Source: an uncultured Alistipes sp. (GTDB lineage: Bacteria; Bacteroidota; Bacteroidia; Bacteroidales; Rikenellaceae). Taken from it: a DNA stretch of 34,061 bases. Below are positions 15,626 to 22,209 of the stretch, one piece after another. The position numbers were made by a program, and so were the translations under genes. Under the pieces are notes generated by a model. That model was not told the origin of the DNA, did no database searches, and was given only the letters and a program-made list of their open reading frames with translations. Location: contig URRP01000028.1 of the NCBI GenBank assembly GCA_900550375.1, positions 1 through 34,061 of the forward strand, in the 5' to 3' direction. The first letter of the stretch is position 1; each line of letters opens with the position of its first letter.

Positions 15626-15780
15626 GCTTTATCCCTTTCGGCTTTAGGACGGTTGCCGGAAAAGGACTCGGGACATCGAATAATCGGCATCTCGGTGGAG
15701 TCGTTCCCCGCTATCGCATTAAAAAATGGGATGATAGGATTCTGAAATGGTTTGCCTGAGGCAAATCAGAAGATAAATTA
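15626..15780 (+). ncRNA. Candidate structured RNA downstream of an orphan promoter
   Basis: Transcript inferred from the promoter at 15588-15619. The only plus-strand ATGs here open frames of a few codons. The sequence folds into an extended hairpin at about 15655-15708: CGGAA/TTCCCCG ends, then GACTC/GAGTC, GGGA/TCTC and CGA/TCG around an ATAA loop. A second small hairpin TTTGCC-TGA-GGCAAA lies at 15751-15765. No T-rich terminator follows, so the 3' end is unknown. I do not recognise a known RNA or riboswitch family. Confidence 0.3.
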
Positions 15781-15781
15781 G

Positions 15782-15813
15782 AATATAAGCACTATTTAAT
15801 TAAAATATAAGCA
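15782..15813 (+). repeat. Two direct repeats AATATAAGCA upstream of the leader promoter
   Basis: AATATAAGCA occurs at 15782-15791 and 15804-15813, a 22-base period, or about two helical turns. The second copy ends nine bases before the TTTG box of the next promoter, a position typical for an activator or repressor binding site. The whole region is AT-rich. Confidence 0.5.
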
Positions 15814-15822
15814 TAATATAAT

Positions 15823-15854
15823 TTTGTTTTTTTGAAAGAGAACGAGTATATTTG
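15823..15854 (+). promoter_or_regulatory. Promoter of the leader and the small gene at 16059
   Basis: TTTG (15823-15826), a 20-base spacer and TATATTTG (15847-15854) match the Bacteroidetes promoter consensus in full. Predicted start near 15861, giving a leader of about 200 bases before the ATG at 16059. Two direct repeats sit just upstream. Confidence 0.7.
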
Positions 15855-15869
15855 AATTAAAATATTGAA

Positions 15870-15900
15870 TTTCTCATGGCTGTTTATTCAAACCGAGAAA
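15870..15900 (+). repeat. Hairpin motif, copy A of a two-copy repeat
   Basis: TTTCTC (15870-15875) pairs with GAGAAA (15895-15900), with an inner GTTT/AAAC stem. The minus strand reads TTTTCTCGGTTTGA, ten variable bases, then TGAGAAAT, and the same pattern is found on the plus strand at 34017-34048. In this copy the motif lies directly after a predicted transcription start. Confidence 0.55.
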
Positions 15901-15923
15901 AGTCTGACAAACTAAAAAAGTAA
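15876..15923 (+). CDS. Possible leader peptide 1, 15 residues
   Basis: ATG at 15876 opens MAVYSNREKSDKLKK followed by TAA (15921-15923). It starts about 15 bases after the predicted transcription start. Its stop lies five bases before the ATG of a second short frame. Translation would disrupt the copy-A hairpin. There is no ribosome-binding-site evidence, so it may be fortuitous. Confidence 0.3.
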   Translation: MAVYSNREKSDKLKK

Positions 15924-15998
15924 TAAAGATGAACAGCCAAGAGCCGTTATATACGCGGTTCTTGGCAAGTTTTTATTACTCCTTTTTATGTCAGACTT
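15900..15998 (+). promoter_or_regulatory. 99-base imperfect palindrome in the leader (attenuator-like)
   Basis: The outer arms AAGTCTGAC (15900-15908) and GTCAGACTT (15990-15998) are perfect. Further in, AGTAATAAA (15919-15927) pairs with TTTATTACT (15972-15980). The innermost stem is GCCAAGAGCCG (15936-15946) with CGGTTCTTGGC (15956-15966), one G-T pair. AACAGCC (15932-15938) can pair instead with GGCTGTT (15878-15884), so two exclusive folds are possible. The position between a promoter and a gene suggests transcript control, but a DNA-level role is not excluded. Confidence 0.55.
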
Positions 15999-16000
15999 AG
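15929..16000 (+). CDS. Possible leader peptide 2, 23 residues
   Basis: ATG at 15929 opens a 23-codon frame starting MNSQEPLYTRFLAS and ending FLCQT with TAG (15998-16000). It covers the whole terminator-like hairpin, so a translating ribosome would open it. Six of 23 residues are Phe or Tyr, although this partly follows from the T-rich stretch. It begins five bases after the first leader frame ends and stops four bases before an in-frame GTG of the downstream gene. Confidence 0.3.
   Translation: MNSQEPLYTRFLASFYYSFLCQT
15936..15975 (+). terminator. Terminator-like hairpin inside the leader
   Basis: An 11-base-pair stem (15936-15946 with 15956-15966) with a nine-base loop is followed by AAGTTTTTATT. 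It would end a transcript of about 110 bases started at the promoter 15823-15854, unless read through, and so fits either a short RNA or an attenuator for the gene at 16059. Confidence 0.55.
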
Positions 16001-16058
16001 GACGGTGAATGACGAGCCAAGGTCGCGTATATTCTTGAATTTAACCATTCAACAAGAT

Positions 16059-16517
16059 ATGCAGTTTATGAAGAATACTGAACTCAAACCGGAAATTCCA
16101 ATTCTCGAATCGGCGCGCCTGTCGTTCGTAGAGAAGCCTTGTCTTTTCCGTATCGCTCTGGTCCGTTATATCGATTCGTTGTTTTATGAGGCCGGAGACG
16201 CACGTTGGTGCCACAGCCGTTGCTACACGCTTATCGTCCGCGATCTCTTCGGGATCGGAGAAAATACATTCCGCCACTATCTGCGCTACCCTTCCGATCG
16301 GCTTGCCGGAATCGAGATTCCGCGGCAGCTCCTCGAATTGCTGGGTATTTATGTAATGCTGATAAAAAGGCTCCCGACATCGCAGGCGGTCGATTTTCTG
16401 CACGAACTTCATCGCCTGATCGAGGCTGCATTCAACGATCTCCACCGTCAAGGGCCGCAGCTTGATGCAGGGCGGATGATCGAAACCCTGAAACGCGTTA
16501 TCGATTGCAGAAAATAA
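16059..16517 (+). CDS. Unrecognised small protein, possible helix-turn-helix
   Basis: About 152 residues from ATG 16059. The frame is open to a GTG at 16005, but the first 18 codons include AGG and ATA and are AT-rich at third positions, so they are probably not coding. ATG 16068 is another option. The protein looks helical and soluble. A middle segment LIVRDLFGIGENTFRHYLRY resembles a helix-turn-helix, followed by leucine-rich helices and a basic C-terminus ending KRVIDCRK. I do not recognise the family and infer only possible nucleic-acid binding. The gene follows an unusual structured leader and ends at a strong terminator, so it is probably a single-gene unit. Confidence 0.6.
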   Translation: MQFMKNTELKPEIPILESARLSFVEKPCLFRIALVRYIDSLFYEAGDARWCHSRCYTLIVRDLFGIGENTFRHYLRYPSDRLAGIEIPRQLLELLGIYVMLIKRLPTSQAVDFLHELHRLIEAAFNDLHRQGPQLDAGRMIETLKRVIDCRK

Positions 16518-16527
16518 TCTGCCGAGA

Positions 16528-16555
16528 GGAGAGCCGTAATTGCTCTCCTTTTTTT
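16528..16555 (+). terminator. Terminator of the gene at 16059-16517
   Basis: GGAGAGC (16528-16534) pairs with GCTCTCC (16542-16548) around CGTAATT, followed by seven T (16549-16555). It begins 11 bases after the stop codon. Confidence 0.85.
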
Positions 16556-16567
16556 GAGTTGCGAAAT

Positions 16568-16623
16568 CCGCCACGCTGACGTTCGATAATCCCGGGAAAG
16601 AGTGTTTATCGGACGTTCGGCGG
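16568..16623. repeat. Imperfect palindrome between gene and tRNA-Met
   Basis: CCGCC (16568-16572) pairs with GGCGG (16619-16623). Inside it, ACGTTCGATAA (16579-16589) pairs imperfectly with TTATCGGACGT (16606-16616). There is no T-run, so it is not an obvious terminator, and no gene is present. Confidence 0.45.
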
Positions 16624-16644
16624 TTGCATAGTTATATAACGCAA

Positions 16645-16670
16645 TTTAGCCCGCGTAGAAGCGGGCTAAA
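16645..16670 (-). terminator. Hairpin downstream of tRNA-Met
   Basis: A perfect 10-base stem TTTAGCCCGC (16645-16654) / GCGGGCTAAA (16661-16670) with loop GTAGAA. It lies 30 bases beyond the 3' end of tRNA-Met on the minus strand. The T content is limited to the stem end, so termination is likely but not certain. Confidence 0.5.
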
Positions 16671-16700
16671 CGTCAGATTATAAACTGTTTGTAATCTTCG

Positions 16701-16774
16701 TAGCGAGAGAGAGACTTGAACTCTCGACCTCATGATTATGAATCATGCGCTCTAACCAGCTGAGCTATCTCGCC
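16701..16774 (-). tRNA. tRNA-Met (anticodon CAT), elongator type
   Basis: The complete cloverleaf reads on the minus strand: acceptor GGCGAGA/TCTCGCT with discriminator A, D arm GCTC/GAGC, anticodon stem CATGA/TCATG with loop TTCATAA, variable AGGTC, T stem GAGAG/CTCTC. The first acceptor pair is G-T. The loop TTCATAA suits elongator tRNA-Met. The initiator features (unpaired base 1, three G-C pairs in the anticodon stem) are absent. A lysidine-type Ile tRNA with CAT cannot be fully excluded. CCA is not encoded. Confidence 0.95.
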
Positions 16775-16793
16775 ATTGCTTTGAAAGCGAGTG

Positions 16794-16824
16794 CAAAGGT
16801 AATAGAAATTTTTATTCGCACAAA
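16794..16824 (-). promoter_or_regulatory. Promoter of tRNA-Met
   Basis: On the minus strand, TTTG (16821-16824), a 19-base spacer and TACCTTTG (16794-16801) give a perfect consensus match, with the -7 box about 20 bases upstream of the tRNA 5' end. Confidence 0.8.
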
Positions 16825-16912
16825 AGTTTTCAACGCTTTTTTTTTATCGAAAAAAGCGCTGCGGCGGCTGTGGCATCGATTTTGTCCGGTCGGGTATAAA
16901 CTTCAATCGGTT

Positions 16913-17590
16913 ATGAATCAACAGCAAACCTCCTCGGGTGTCCGAAATATTTCACTGAATCTCATCATGCTGGCGGCCGGCGTCGTCCTGCTGCTGGCTA
17001 TGTCCGTGGAAATTCTCACGGTGGACCACAGGCATTTCTCGAAGGCCTACCTGTGGATACAGTTCGCCGTCTGTATCGTTTTTCTCATCGATTTTTTCGT
17101 TCGGATGGCGCGCAGCGATCGTCGCGGACGCTTTTTCGTCCGTAACCTGCTCTTTCTGCTCCTGTCGATTCCCTACCTCAATCTGGTCGACTGGTTCTCG
17201 CTGAATCTGTCGCGCGACTGGTCGATGCTCATCGGGTTGACGCCGATGTTTCGGGGTTTTCTGGCACTCTATATCATCGTGGCGTGGCTTGCCAAAAATA
17301 AGTTCAATCAACTGCTGGCGGCCTATCTCTTCTCGGTTCTGGTCTTCACCTATCTGGCGTCGCTGGTCTTCTACGATTATGAAATTCTGGTCAATCCCCA
17401 CCTGACCAACTACGGAAACGCCCTGTGGTGGGCGTGGATGAACGTCACAACGGTCGGCGCCGCGATTTTTCCCGTCACTGCTGTCGGGAAGGTCGTCTGT
17501 GTGCTGCTACCCATCGTCGGCATGATCTTTTTCCCGATCTTCACAGTCTACATCTCTCAGTATTATACGGGGAAAAAGAGCGGGGATTGA
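16913..17590 (+). CDS. Six-helix ion-channel-like protein with altered selectivity filter
   Basis: A 225-residue membrane protein from ATG 16913. The frame stays open upstream through the tRNA, so the earlier ATG at 16745 is discarded. Hydrophobic helices lie at about 14-36, 46-65, 77-95, 105-125, 132-155 and 194-215, with a pore-loop-like segment between the last two: LWWAWMNVTTVGAAIFPVT (171-189). In potassium channels this reads TTVGYGD. Here the Tyr-Gly pair is Ala-Ala, although the flanking Trp-rich pore helix and Pro-Val-Thr are kept. The fourth helix lacks regular Arg spacing, so voltage sensing is unlikely. It is probably an inner-membrane cation channel of changed or unknown selectivity. 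Confidence 0.78.
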   Translation: MNQQQTSSGVRNISLNLIMLAAGVVLLLAMSVEILTVDHRHFSKAYLWIQFAVCIVFLIDFFVRMARSDRRGRFFVRNLLFLLLSIPYLNLVDWFSLNLSRDWSMLIGLTPMFRGFLALYIIVAWLAKNKFNQLLAAYLFSVLVFTYLASLVFYDYEILVNPHLTNYGNALWWAWMNVTTVGAAIFPVTAVGKVVCVLLPIVGMIFFPIFTVYISQYYTGKKSGD

Positions 17591-17617
17591 CAAATATCGC
17601 CGGAAATGCTATCTTTG
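17586..17617 (+). promoter_or_regulatory. Promoter of the CocE-type hydrolase gene
   Basis: TATCTTTG (17610-17617) is a good -7 box with ATTG (17586-17589) 20 bases upstream. The gene starts 21 bases downstream, so the leader is very short. A small hairpin GGGTA-ACTGC-TACCC (17620-17634) sits directly before the ATG. Confidence 0.6.
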
Positions 17618-17638
17618 TAGGGTAACTGCTACCCTATC

Positions 17639-19483
17639 ATGAAAAAAACACTGTTGTTTCTCCTGCTGCTTCTGTGTCTCGGTTTCGATGCCGCGGCCGA
17701 AGGGGCGATCGACCGGACGTGGGTCGAGAAAAATTACTGCAAAACCGAGTACTGCATTCCGATGCGCGACGGCGTGCGGCTCCATACGACCGTCTACGCC
17801 CCGCGCGATACGATGGCGAAACACCCCGTTCTGTTGACGCGCACGCCCTATTCCTGCCGTCCCTACGGTGCGGAATTCACCTCGTCGCTCTGGAAATCGT
17901 TCTTGAAACTCTATTTGGAGGAGGGTTATATCCTCGTCTTCCAAGATGTGCGGGGACGTTACATGAGCGAGGGGGAATATGTCAATCTCCGACCTTTTGT
18001 CGCCGACAAACACACGCCCGATCAGATCGACGAGGCGAGCGACGCCTACGATACGATCGACTTTCTGGTACGTGAAGTCGCCGGCAATAACGGGCGGGTC
18101 GGGGTTTACGGCAACTCCTATCCCGGGTTCTATGCCCTGATGGCTGCGGCGAGCGGACATCCTGCGTTGAAAGCCGCCTCGCCGCAGGCGCCCGTCACCG
18201 ACTGGTTCATGGGCGACGACACGCATCACAACGGCGTGCTGTTCCTGCGCGACGCCTTCTCCTTCGTCGGCGGCAGTTTCGGTCGTCCGATGGATACCCC
18301 CACGACCGTCTCTGCGAAAGCGCCCCGTTACGTTCGCACCGACGAATACGATTTCTTCCTGCGTAAGGCAACCGTCGACTCTCTTACGCAGCTTTTGGGC
18401 GACACCGTCCGCTTCTGGAGCGAGATGATGCGTCATCCCGATTACGACGCATGGTGGCAGGAACGTTGTGCGGTGCGCGCCATGCATGACCTGAAGCCTG
18501 CGATGCTGGTCGTCGGGGGATTGTTCGACGCGGAGGATTGCTACGGCGCATGGACGACCTATGCCTCGATCCGGCGTCAAAGCCCCCGTACATCGTGCCG
18601 CATGGTCGCCGGCCCGTGGGTGCACGGCGGCTGGCGGTCGTCGAACGGCGGTAACCGGCTCGGGAAGATACGATTCAGCGAAGAGTCGCTTACCGACTAC
18701 TATCAGCAGCGGATCGAAGTACCCTTCTTCAACTATTATCTGCTCGGTAAGGGCGGCGACGATCTGGCCGGTGCGACGATTTTTTTCACCGGCGAGAACC
18801 GCTGGCGCACCTTCGGTGCGTGGCTGCCGCAGGAGGCGCGCAAGGAGATCTTTTACCTCCATGAAAACGGCCGGCTGTCGACCGAACGGCCTGCTGCAAA
18901 GGAGTCGTTCAGCCGTTACCTCTCCGATCCGGCGTCGCCTGTACCCTATAATTTCCCGATGGGAGCGTCGCGCGACAAGGCCTATATGGTAGCCGATCAG
19001 CGGTTCGCTGCGGCCCGTGCGGATGTGCTGAGTTTTACAACCGAACCGCTGACCGAGGCGGTGACGCTGGCGGGCGGTATCCGCGCCGTCCTGCAAACGG
19101 CGATTTCGACGACCGACGCCGATTTCGCGGTGAAGCTCATCGACGTATGGCCCGACGACTCGGAGCATCCGGGCTATCAAATGCTCGTGCGGGGCGACAT
19201 CATGCGGGGGCGTTATCGCCGCAGTTTCTCGGTGCCGGAACCCTTTGCGCCGGATCGGGTGACCGAAGTGGCCTTCACGCTGCCCGACATCGCCCATACC
19301 TTCCTCAAAGGGCATCGGATCATGGTGCAGGTACAGAGTTCGTGGTTCCCGCTGGCCGACCGCAATCCCCAGAAGTTCGTCGACATCTATCATTGTACGG
19401 CGGCCGACTTCATCCCCTGCGACGTGCGTATTTATCACGATCGCCGCCGTCCCTCGCGCTTGGAGGTGCATCGGTTACAATAA
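17639..19483 (+). CDS. Secreted CocE/NonD family hydrolase (X-Pro dipeptidyl-peptidase S15-like)
   Basis: A 614-residue protein with a signal peptide (MKKTLLFLLLLLCLGFDAAA, cleavage near 20), so it is probably periplasmic. The alpha/beta-hydrolase triad is S160 in GNSYPG, D297 in GGLFDAED and H329 in GPWVHGGW. The oxyanion region is in RTPY (68-71), and DVRGRYMSEGEY (103-114) is typical of the family. A beta-sandwich X-Pro C-terminal domain follows from about residue 400. Members cleave amide or ester bonds of alpha-amino acyl compounds, including some beta-lactam esters and cocaine analogues. The natural substrate here is unknown. It is a single-gene unit with its own promoter and terminator. 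Confidence 0.87.
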   Translation: MKKTLLFLLLLLCLGFDAAAEGAIDRTWVEKNYCKTEYCIPMRDGVRLHTTVYAPRDTMAKHPVLLTRTPYSCRPYGAEFTSSLWKSFLKLYLEEGYILVFQDVRGRYMSEGEYVNLRPFVADKHTPDQIDEASDAYDTIDFLVREVAGNNGRVGVYGNSYPGFYALMAAASGHPALKAASPQAPVTDWFMGDDTHHNGVLFLRDAFSFVGGSFGRPMDTPTTVSAKAPRYVRTDEYDFFLRKATVDSLTQLLGDTVRFWSEMMRHPDYDAWWQERCAVRAMHDLKPAMLVVGGLFDAEDCYGAWTTYASIRRQSPRTSCRMVAGPWVHGGWRSSNGGNRLGKIRFSEESLTDYYQQRIEVPFFNYYLLGKGGDDLAGATIFFTGENRWRTFGAWLPQEARKEIFYLHENGRLSTERPAAKESFSRYLSDPASPVPYNFPMGASRDKAYMVADQRFAAARADVLSFTTEPLTEAVTLAGGIRAVLQTAISTTDADFAVKLIDVWPDDSEHPGYQMLVRGDIMRGRYRRSFSVPEPFAPDRVTEVAFTLPDIAHTFLKGHRIMVQVQSSWFPLADRNPQKFVDIYHCTAADFIPCDVRIYHDRRRPSRLEVHRLQ

Positions 19484-19498
19484 AACACGATCCGGTAG

Positions 19499-19532
19499 AA
19501 TCCGCGACAGTTTCCTGTCGCGGATTTTTTTT
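19499..19532 (+). terminator. Terminator of the CocE-type hydrolase gene
   Basis: AATCCGCGACAG (19499-19510) pairs perfectly with CTGTCGCGGATT (19515-19526) around TTTC and is followed by a run of T to 19532. It lies 15 bases after the stop codon. Confidence 0.92.
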
Positions 19533-19598
19533 CTGCGGCCGTCTGCGAACGGCACGTTTTTCGAATGAATCGGGTAAATTCAAAAACGCTTGTGACCT

Positions 19599-21140
19599 AT
19601 GGAGAAAAAAGAACATTCCCGACCGGCCGGAAACGGTTCTGAAAAGCCGGAAAAACTGACTTCGGTCAACGGCAGGCCGATCGCCGACAACGAAGACTCG
19701 CAGACGGCCGGACTGCGCGGTCCCGTCGTGTTGCAGGACCCGTGGATGCTCGAGAAACTCGCCCATTTCGACCGCGAGGTGATCCCCGAACGGCGTATGC
19801 ACGCCAAGGGTTCGGGTGCGTACGGCACCTTTACCGTGACGCACGATATCACGCGCTATACCCGCGCCTCGATCTTCAGCCGGATCGGCAAGCAGACCGA
19901 GTGCTTCGTCCGTTTCTCGACCGTTGCGGGCGAACGCGGTGCTGCCGATGCCGAGCGCGACATACGGGGCTTCGCGATGAAATTCTACACCGATGCCGGC
20001 AACTGGGATCTGGTGGGTAACAACACGCCGGTCTTCTTCCTGCGCGATCCGGTACGGTTTCCTGATCTGAACCACGCCATCAAGCGCGATCCCCGCACCG
20101 GAATGCGCAGCGTCGACAACAACTGGGATTTCTGGACGCTGCTGCCCGAAGCGCTGCATCAGGTGACGATCACGATGAGCACGCGCGGCATTCCCGCGTC
20201 GTTCCGGCATATGCACGGTTTCGGCAGCCATACGTACAGTTTCTATGACGCTGAGAACCGGCGCACATGGGTCAAGTTCCATCTGCGCACGATGCAGGGA
20301 ATCAAGAATCTGACCGACGCCGAGGCGGAGGCCGTCATTGCCAAAGACCGCGAATCGCATCAGCGCGATCTGTTCGAAGCCATCGAACGGGGCGATTTCC
20401 CGCGCTGGCTCTTTCAGATACAGACCATGACCGAGGAGGAGGCGCGCAACTACCGCATCAATCCCTTCGACCTGACTAAAGTGTGGCCGCACGGCGATTT
20501 CCCGTTGCAGGACGTGGGGATTCTGGAGCTGAACCGCAATCCCGAGAACTTCTATGCCGAGGTGGAGCAGGCGGCGTTCAATCCGCTCAATACCGTCGAT
20601 GGCATCGGCTTCTCGCCCGATAAAATGTTGCAGGGGCGTCTGTTCTCCTACGGCGATGCGCAGCGGTACCGCTTGGGAGTGAATCTCGATCTGATTCCGG
20701 TCAACCGGCCCCATACGGCTGTGCATTCGTATCATCGCGACGGCGCGATGCGCGTGGACGGAAACTACGGTGCGACGGTGAGCTATACGCCCAACAGCTT
20801 CGGCGTCTGGTCCGATTCGCCCGAGCTGAAAGAGCCGCCGCTGGCGTTGCACGGTCCGGTCGACAACTACGACGAACGCGCCTATGACGACGACTATTAC
20901 TCGCAGCCGGGTGCGCTGTTCCGCCTGATGACGCCCGAAGAGAAACAGGCATTGTTCGAGAATACGGCGCGCGCCATGGGCGACTGCAAGCGCTTCATCA
21001 AGCAGCGCCACGTGCGCAATTGTTACCGCGCCGATCCGGCCTACGGCAAGGGGCTGGCCGACGTGCTCGGCATCGCTCTGGACGATGCGCTCGACGAGAA
21101 GAACGATCCGGCGTTCCATCCCCTTGCGGCAATGGTTTAA
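19599..21140 (+). CDS. Catalase (small-subunit haem catalase)
   Basis: A 513-residue haem catalase. Catalytic H68 lies in FDREVIPERRMHAKGSGAYG, the active-site Asn is N141 in DLVGNNTPVFF, and the haem-ligating Tyr is Y351 in RLFSYGDAQRYRLG. Length and the short C-terminus place it among clade 3 small-subunit catalases, without the C-terminal flavodoxin-like domain. It converts H2O2 to water and oxygen in the cytoplasm. No consensus promoter is visible in the 66 bases after the preceding terminator, so regulation cannot be read here. A decayed esterase gene starts 17 bases after its stop, so the two probably shared a transcript. Confidence 0.97.
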   Translation: MEKKEHSRPAGNGSEKPEKLTSVNGRPIADNEDSQTAGLRGPVVLQDPWMLEKLAHFDREVIPERRMHAKGSGAYGTFTVTHDITRYTRASIFSRIGKQTECFVRFSTVAGERGAADAERDIRGFAMKFYTDAGNWDLVGNNTPVFFLRDPVRFPDLNHAIKRDPRTGMRSVDNNWDFWTLLPEALHQVTITMSTRGIPASFRHMHGFGSHTYSFYDAENRRTWVKFHLRTMQGIKNLTDAEAEAVIAKDRESHQRDLFEAIERGDFPRWLFQIQTMTEEEARNYRINPFDLTKVWPHGDFPLQDVGILELNRNPENFYAEVEQAAFNPLNTVDGIGFSPDKMLQGRLFSYGDAQRYRLGVNLDLIPVNRPHTAVHSYHRDGAMRVDGNYGATVSYTPNSFGVWSDSPELKEPPLALHGPVDNYDERAYDDDYYSQPGALFRLMTPEEKQALFENTARAMGDCKRFIKQRHVRNCYRADPAYGKGLADVLGIALDDALDEKNDPAFHPLAAMV

Positions 21141-21157
21141 CTTAAACGTTCGATAGT

Positions 21158-22133
21158 ATGGAAAACAAACCGATGGATTATCTGCATGACGAACATCTGA
21201 GTGTCGGCACGCGGGAATATCTCGAAGTACTCAATGCCGGCGGCTGTCCCGTCGAGTCGCTGCCCGTCGCCGAAGCGCGCAAAGTGCTCGTCGATATACA
21301 GGCGGGCGCCGAGGTCGATCTCGACGGTATCGACGAGAAAGAACGCGAGATTGTTGCCGACGGCCACGAATTGACGCTGCATCTCGTGCGGCCGCACGAC
21401 AACCGTGAGCGGCTGCCCCTTCTTCGTCTTCATTCACGGCGGCGGCTGGGTGCTGGGCGACTACCCTACGCACAAACGTCTGGTGCGCGATCTGGTCGTC
21501 GAATCGGGTGTTGCGGCGGTCTTCGTCGACTATACCCCGTCGCCCGAGGCGAAGTATCCGCAGGCGGTCGAGGAGATTTATGCCGCCGTAAAATGGATAG
21601 CCTAAAACGACGAGGAACTCGATCTCGACCGTCACCGGATGGCTGTCGTCGGCAACAGCGTGGGTGGAAATATGACGCTCGCCGCGGCGTTGCTCGCCAA
21701 AAAGTGGCATACGCCCGTCATTCGGGCATTGGTACTGCTGTGGCCGGTGACGAGCGCCTCCTTCGATTGGAAATCCTATGCCCTTTACGGTGAGGAGCGA
21801 TTCCTTACCGTGCCGTTGATGAAGTGGATGTTCGATCAGTATACCTCCGATCCCAAGGCTCGTGAAGAGATTCTCATTTCGCCGGTCAATGCCTCGCCGG
21901 AGGAGCTGTACGGTCTGCCGCCGACGTTGATCGCCGTTGCCGAGAACGACATTCTGCGCGACGAGGGCGAAGCGATGGGCCGCCGGCTGGATGAGGCGGG
22001 CGTCGAGACGACCACCGTGCGTTTCAACGGCGTGATCCACGATTGGGGGATGCTCAACGGATTCGCGCGGTTGGTTCCCGCGCGCGACCTGATCCTCTTT
22101 GTTGCAGCGGTGCTCCGGCATCGTCTGCGCTGA
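21158..22133 (+). pseudogene. Alpha/beta-hydrolase (HSL-type esterase/lipase), broken by frameshift and stop
   Basis: The reading frame from ATG 21158 (MENKPMDYLHDEHLS) runs to about 21416, where homology shifts to another frame. Removing one C from CCCC at 21416-21419 joins it to PFFVFIHGGGW, the oxyanion motif. That second frame is interrupted by TAA at 21603-21605, where the family would have Glu (KWIA-stop-NDEELDLD; GAA to TAA is one change). It then continues with GNSVGG (nucleophile Ser), AENDILRDEG (Asp) and VIHDWGML (His) to the stop at 22133. All catalytic parts are still recognisable, so decay is recent. It is a former cytoplasmic esterase of about 320 residues, downstream of the catalase gene. 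Confidence 0.85.
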
Positions 22134-22149
22134 CCGTCGGCCTTAACGT

Positions 22150-22187
22150 ATTCGCCCCTGTCGCAGCACGTTGCGGCAGGGGCGAAT
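22150..22187. terminator. Bidirectional hairpin between convergent genes
   Basis: ATTCGCCCCTG (22150-22160) pairs with CAGGGGCGAAT (22177-22187), continued by CGCA/TGCG around loop GCACGT. It lies between the esterase pseudogene (plus) and the sugar kinase (minus). It lacks a T-run, but position and stability suggest termination on both strands. Confidence 0.7.
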
Positions 22188-22209
22188 CGCTTCAGTGGCA
22201 GGGTTCGCG

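Noticed and set aside
15334..15690. N-terminal extension of PoxB by 119 residues
   Set aside because: The extension is low-complexity and basic, unlike any PoxB, and MGRKVADQLVETI at 15333 matches the normal N-terminus.
15900..15998. Integron attC site
   Set aside because: The palindrome is of suitable size, but its ends lack the GTTRRRY/RYYYAAC core sites.
16701..16774. Genomic-island attachment site at tRNA-Met
   Set aside because: No direct repeat of the tRNA 3' end and no integrase gene were found in the window.
17609..19471. Minus-strand frame of 620 codons opposite the CocE-type hydrolase
   Set aside because: Antisense shadow; the plus strand encodes a signal peptide and a complete catalytic triad.
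19410..21119. Minus-strand frame of 569 codons opposite catalase
   Set aside because: Antisense shadow; catalase has all active-site residues on the plus strand.
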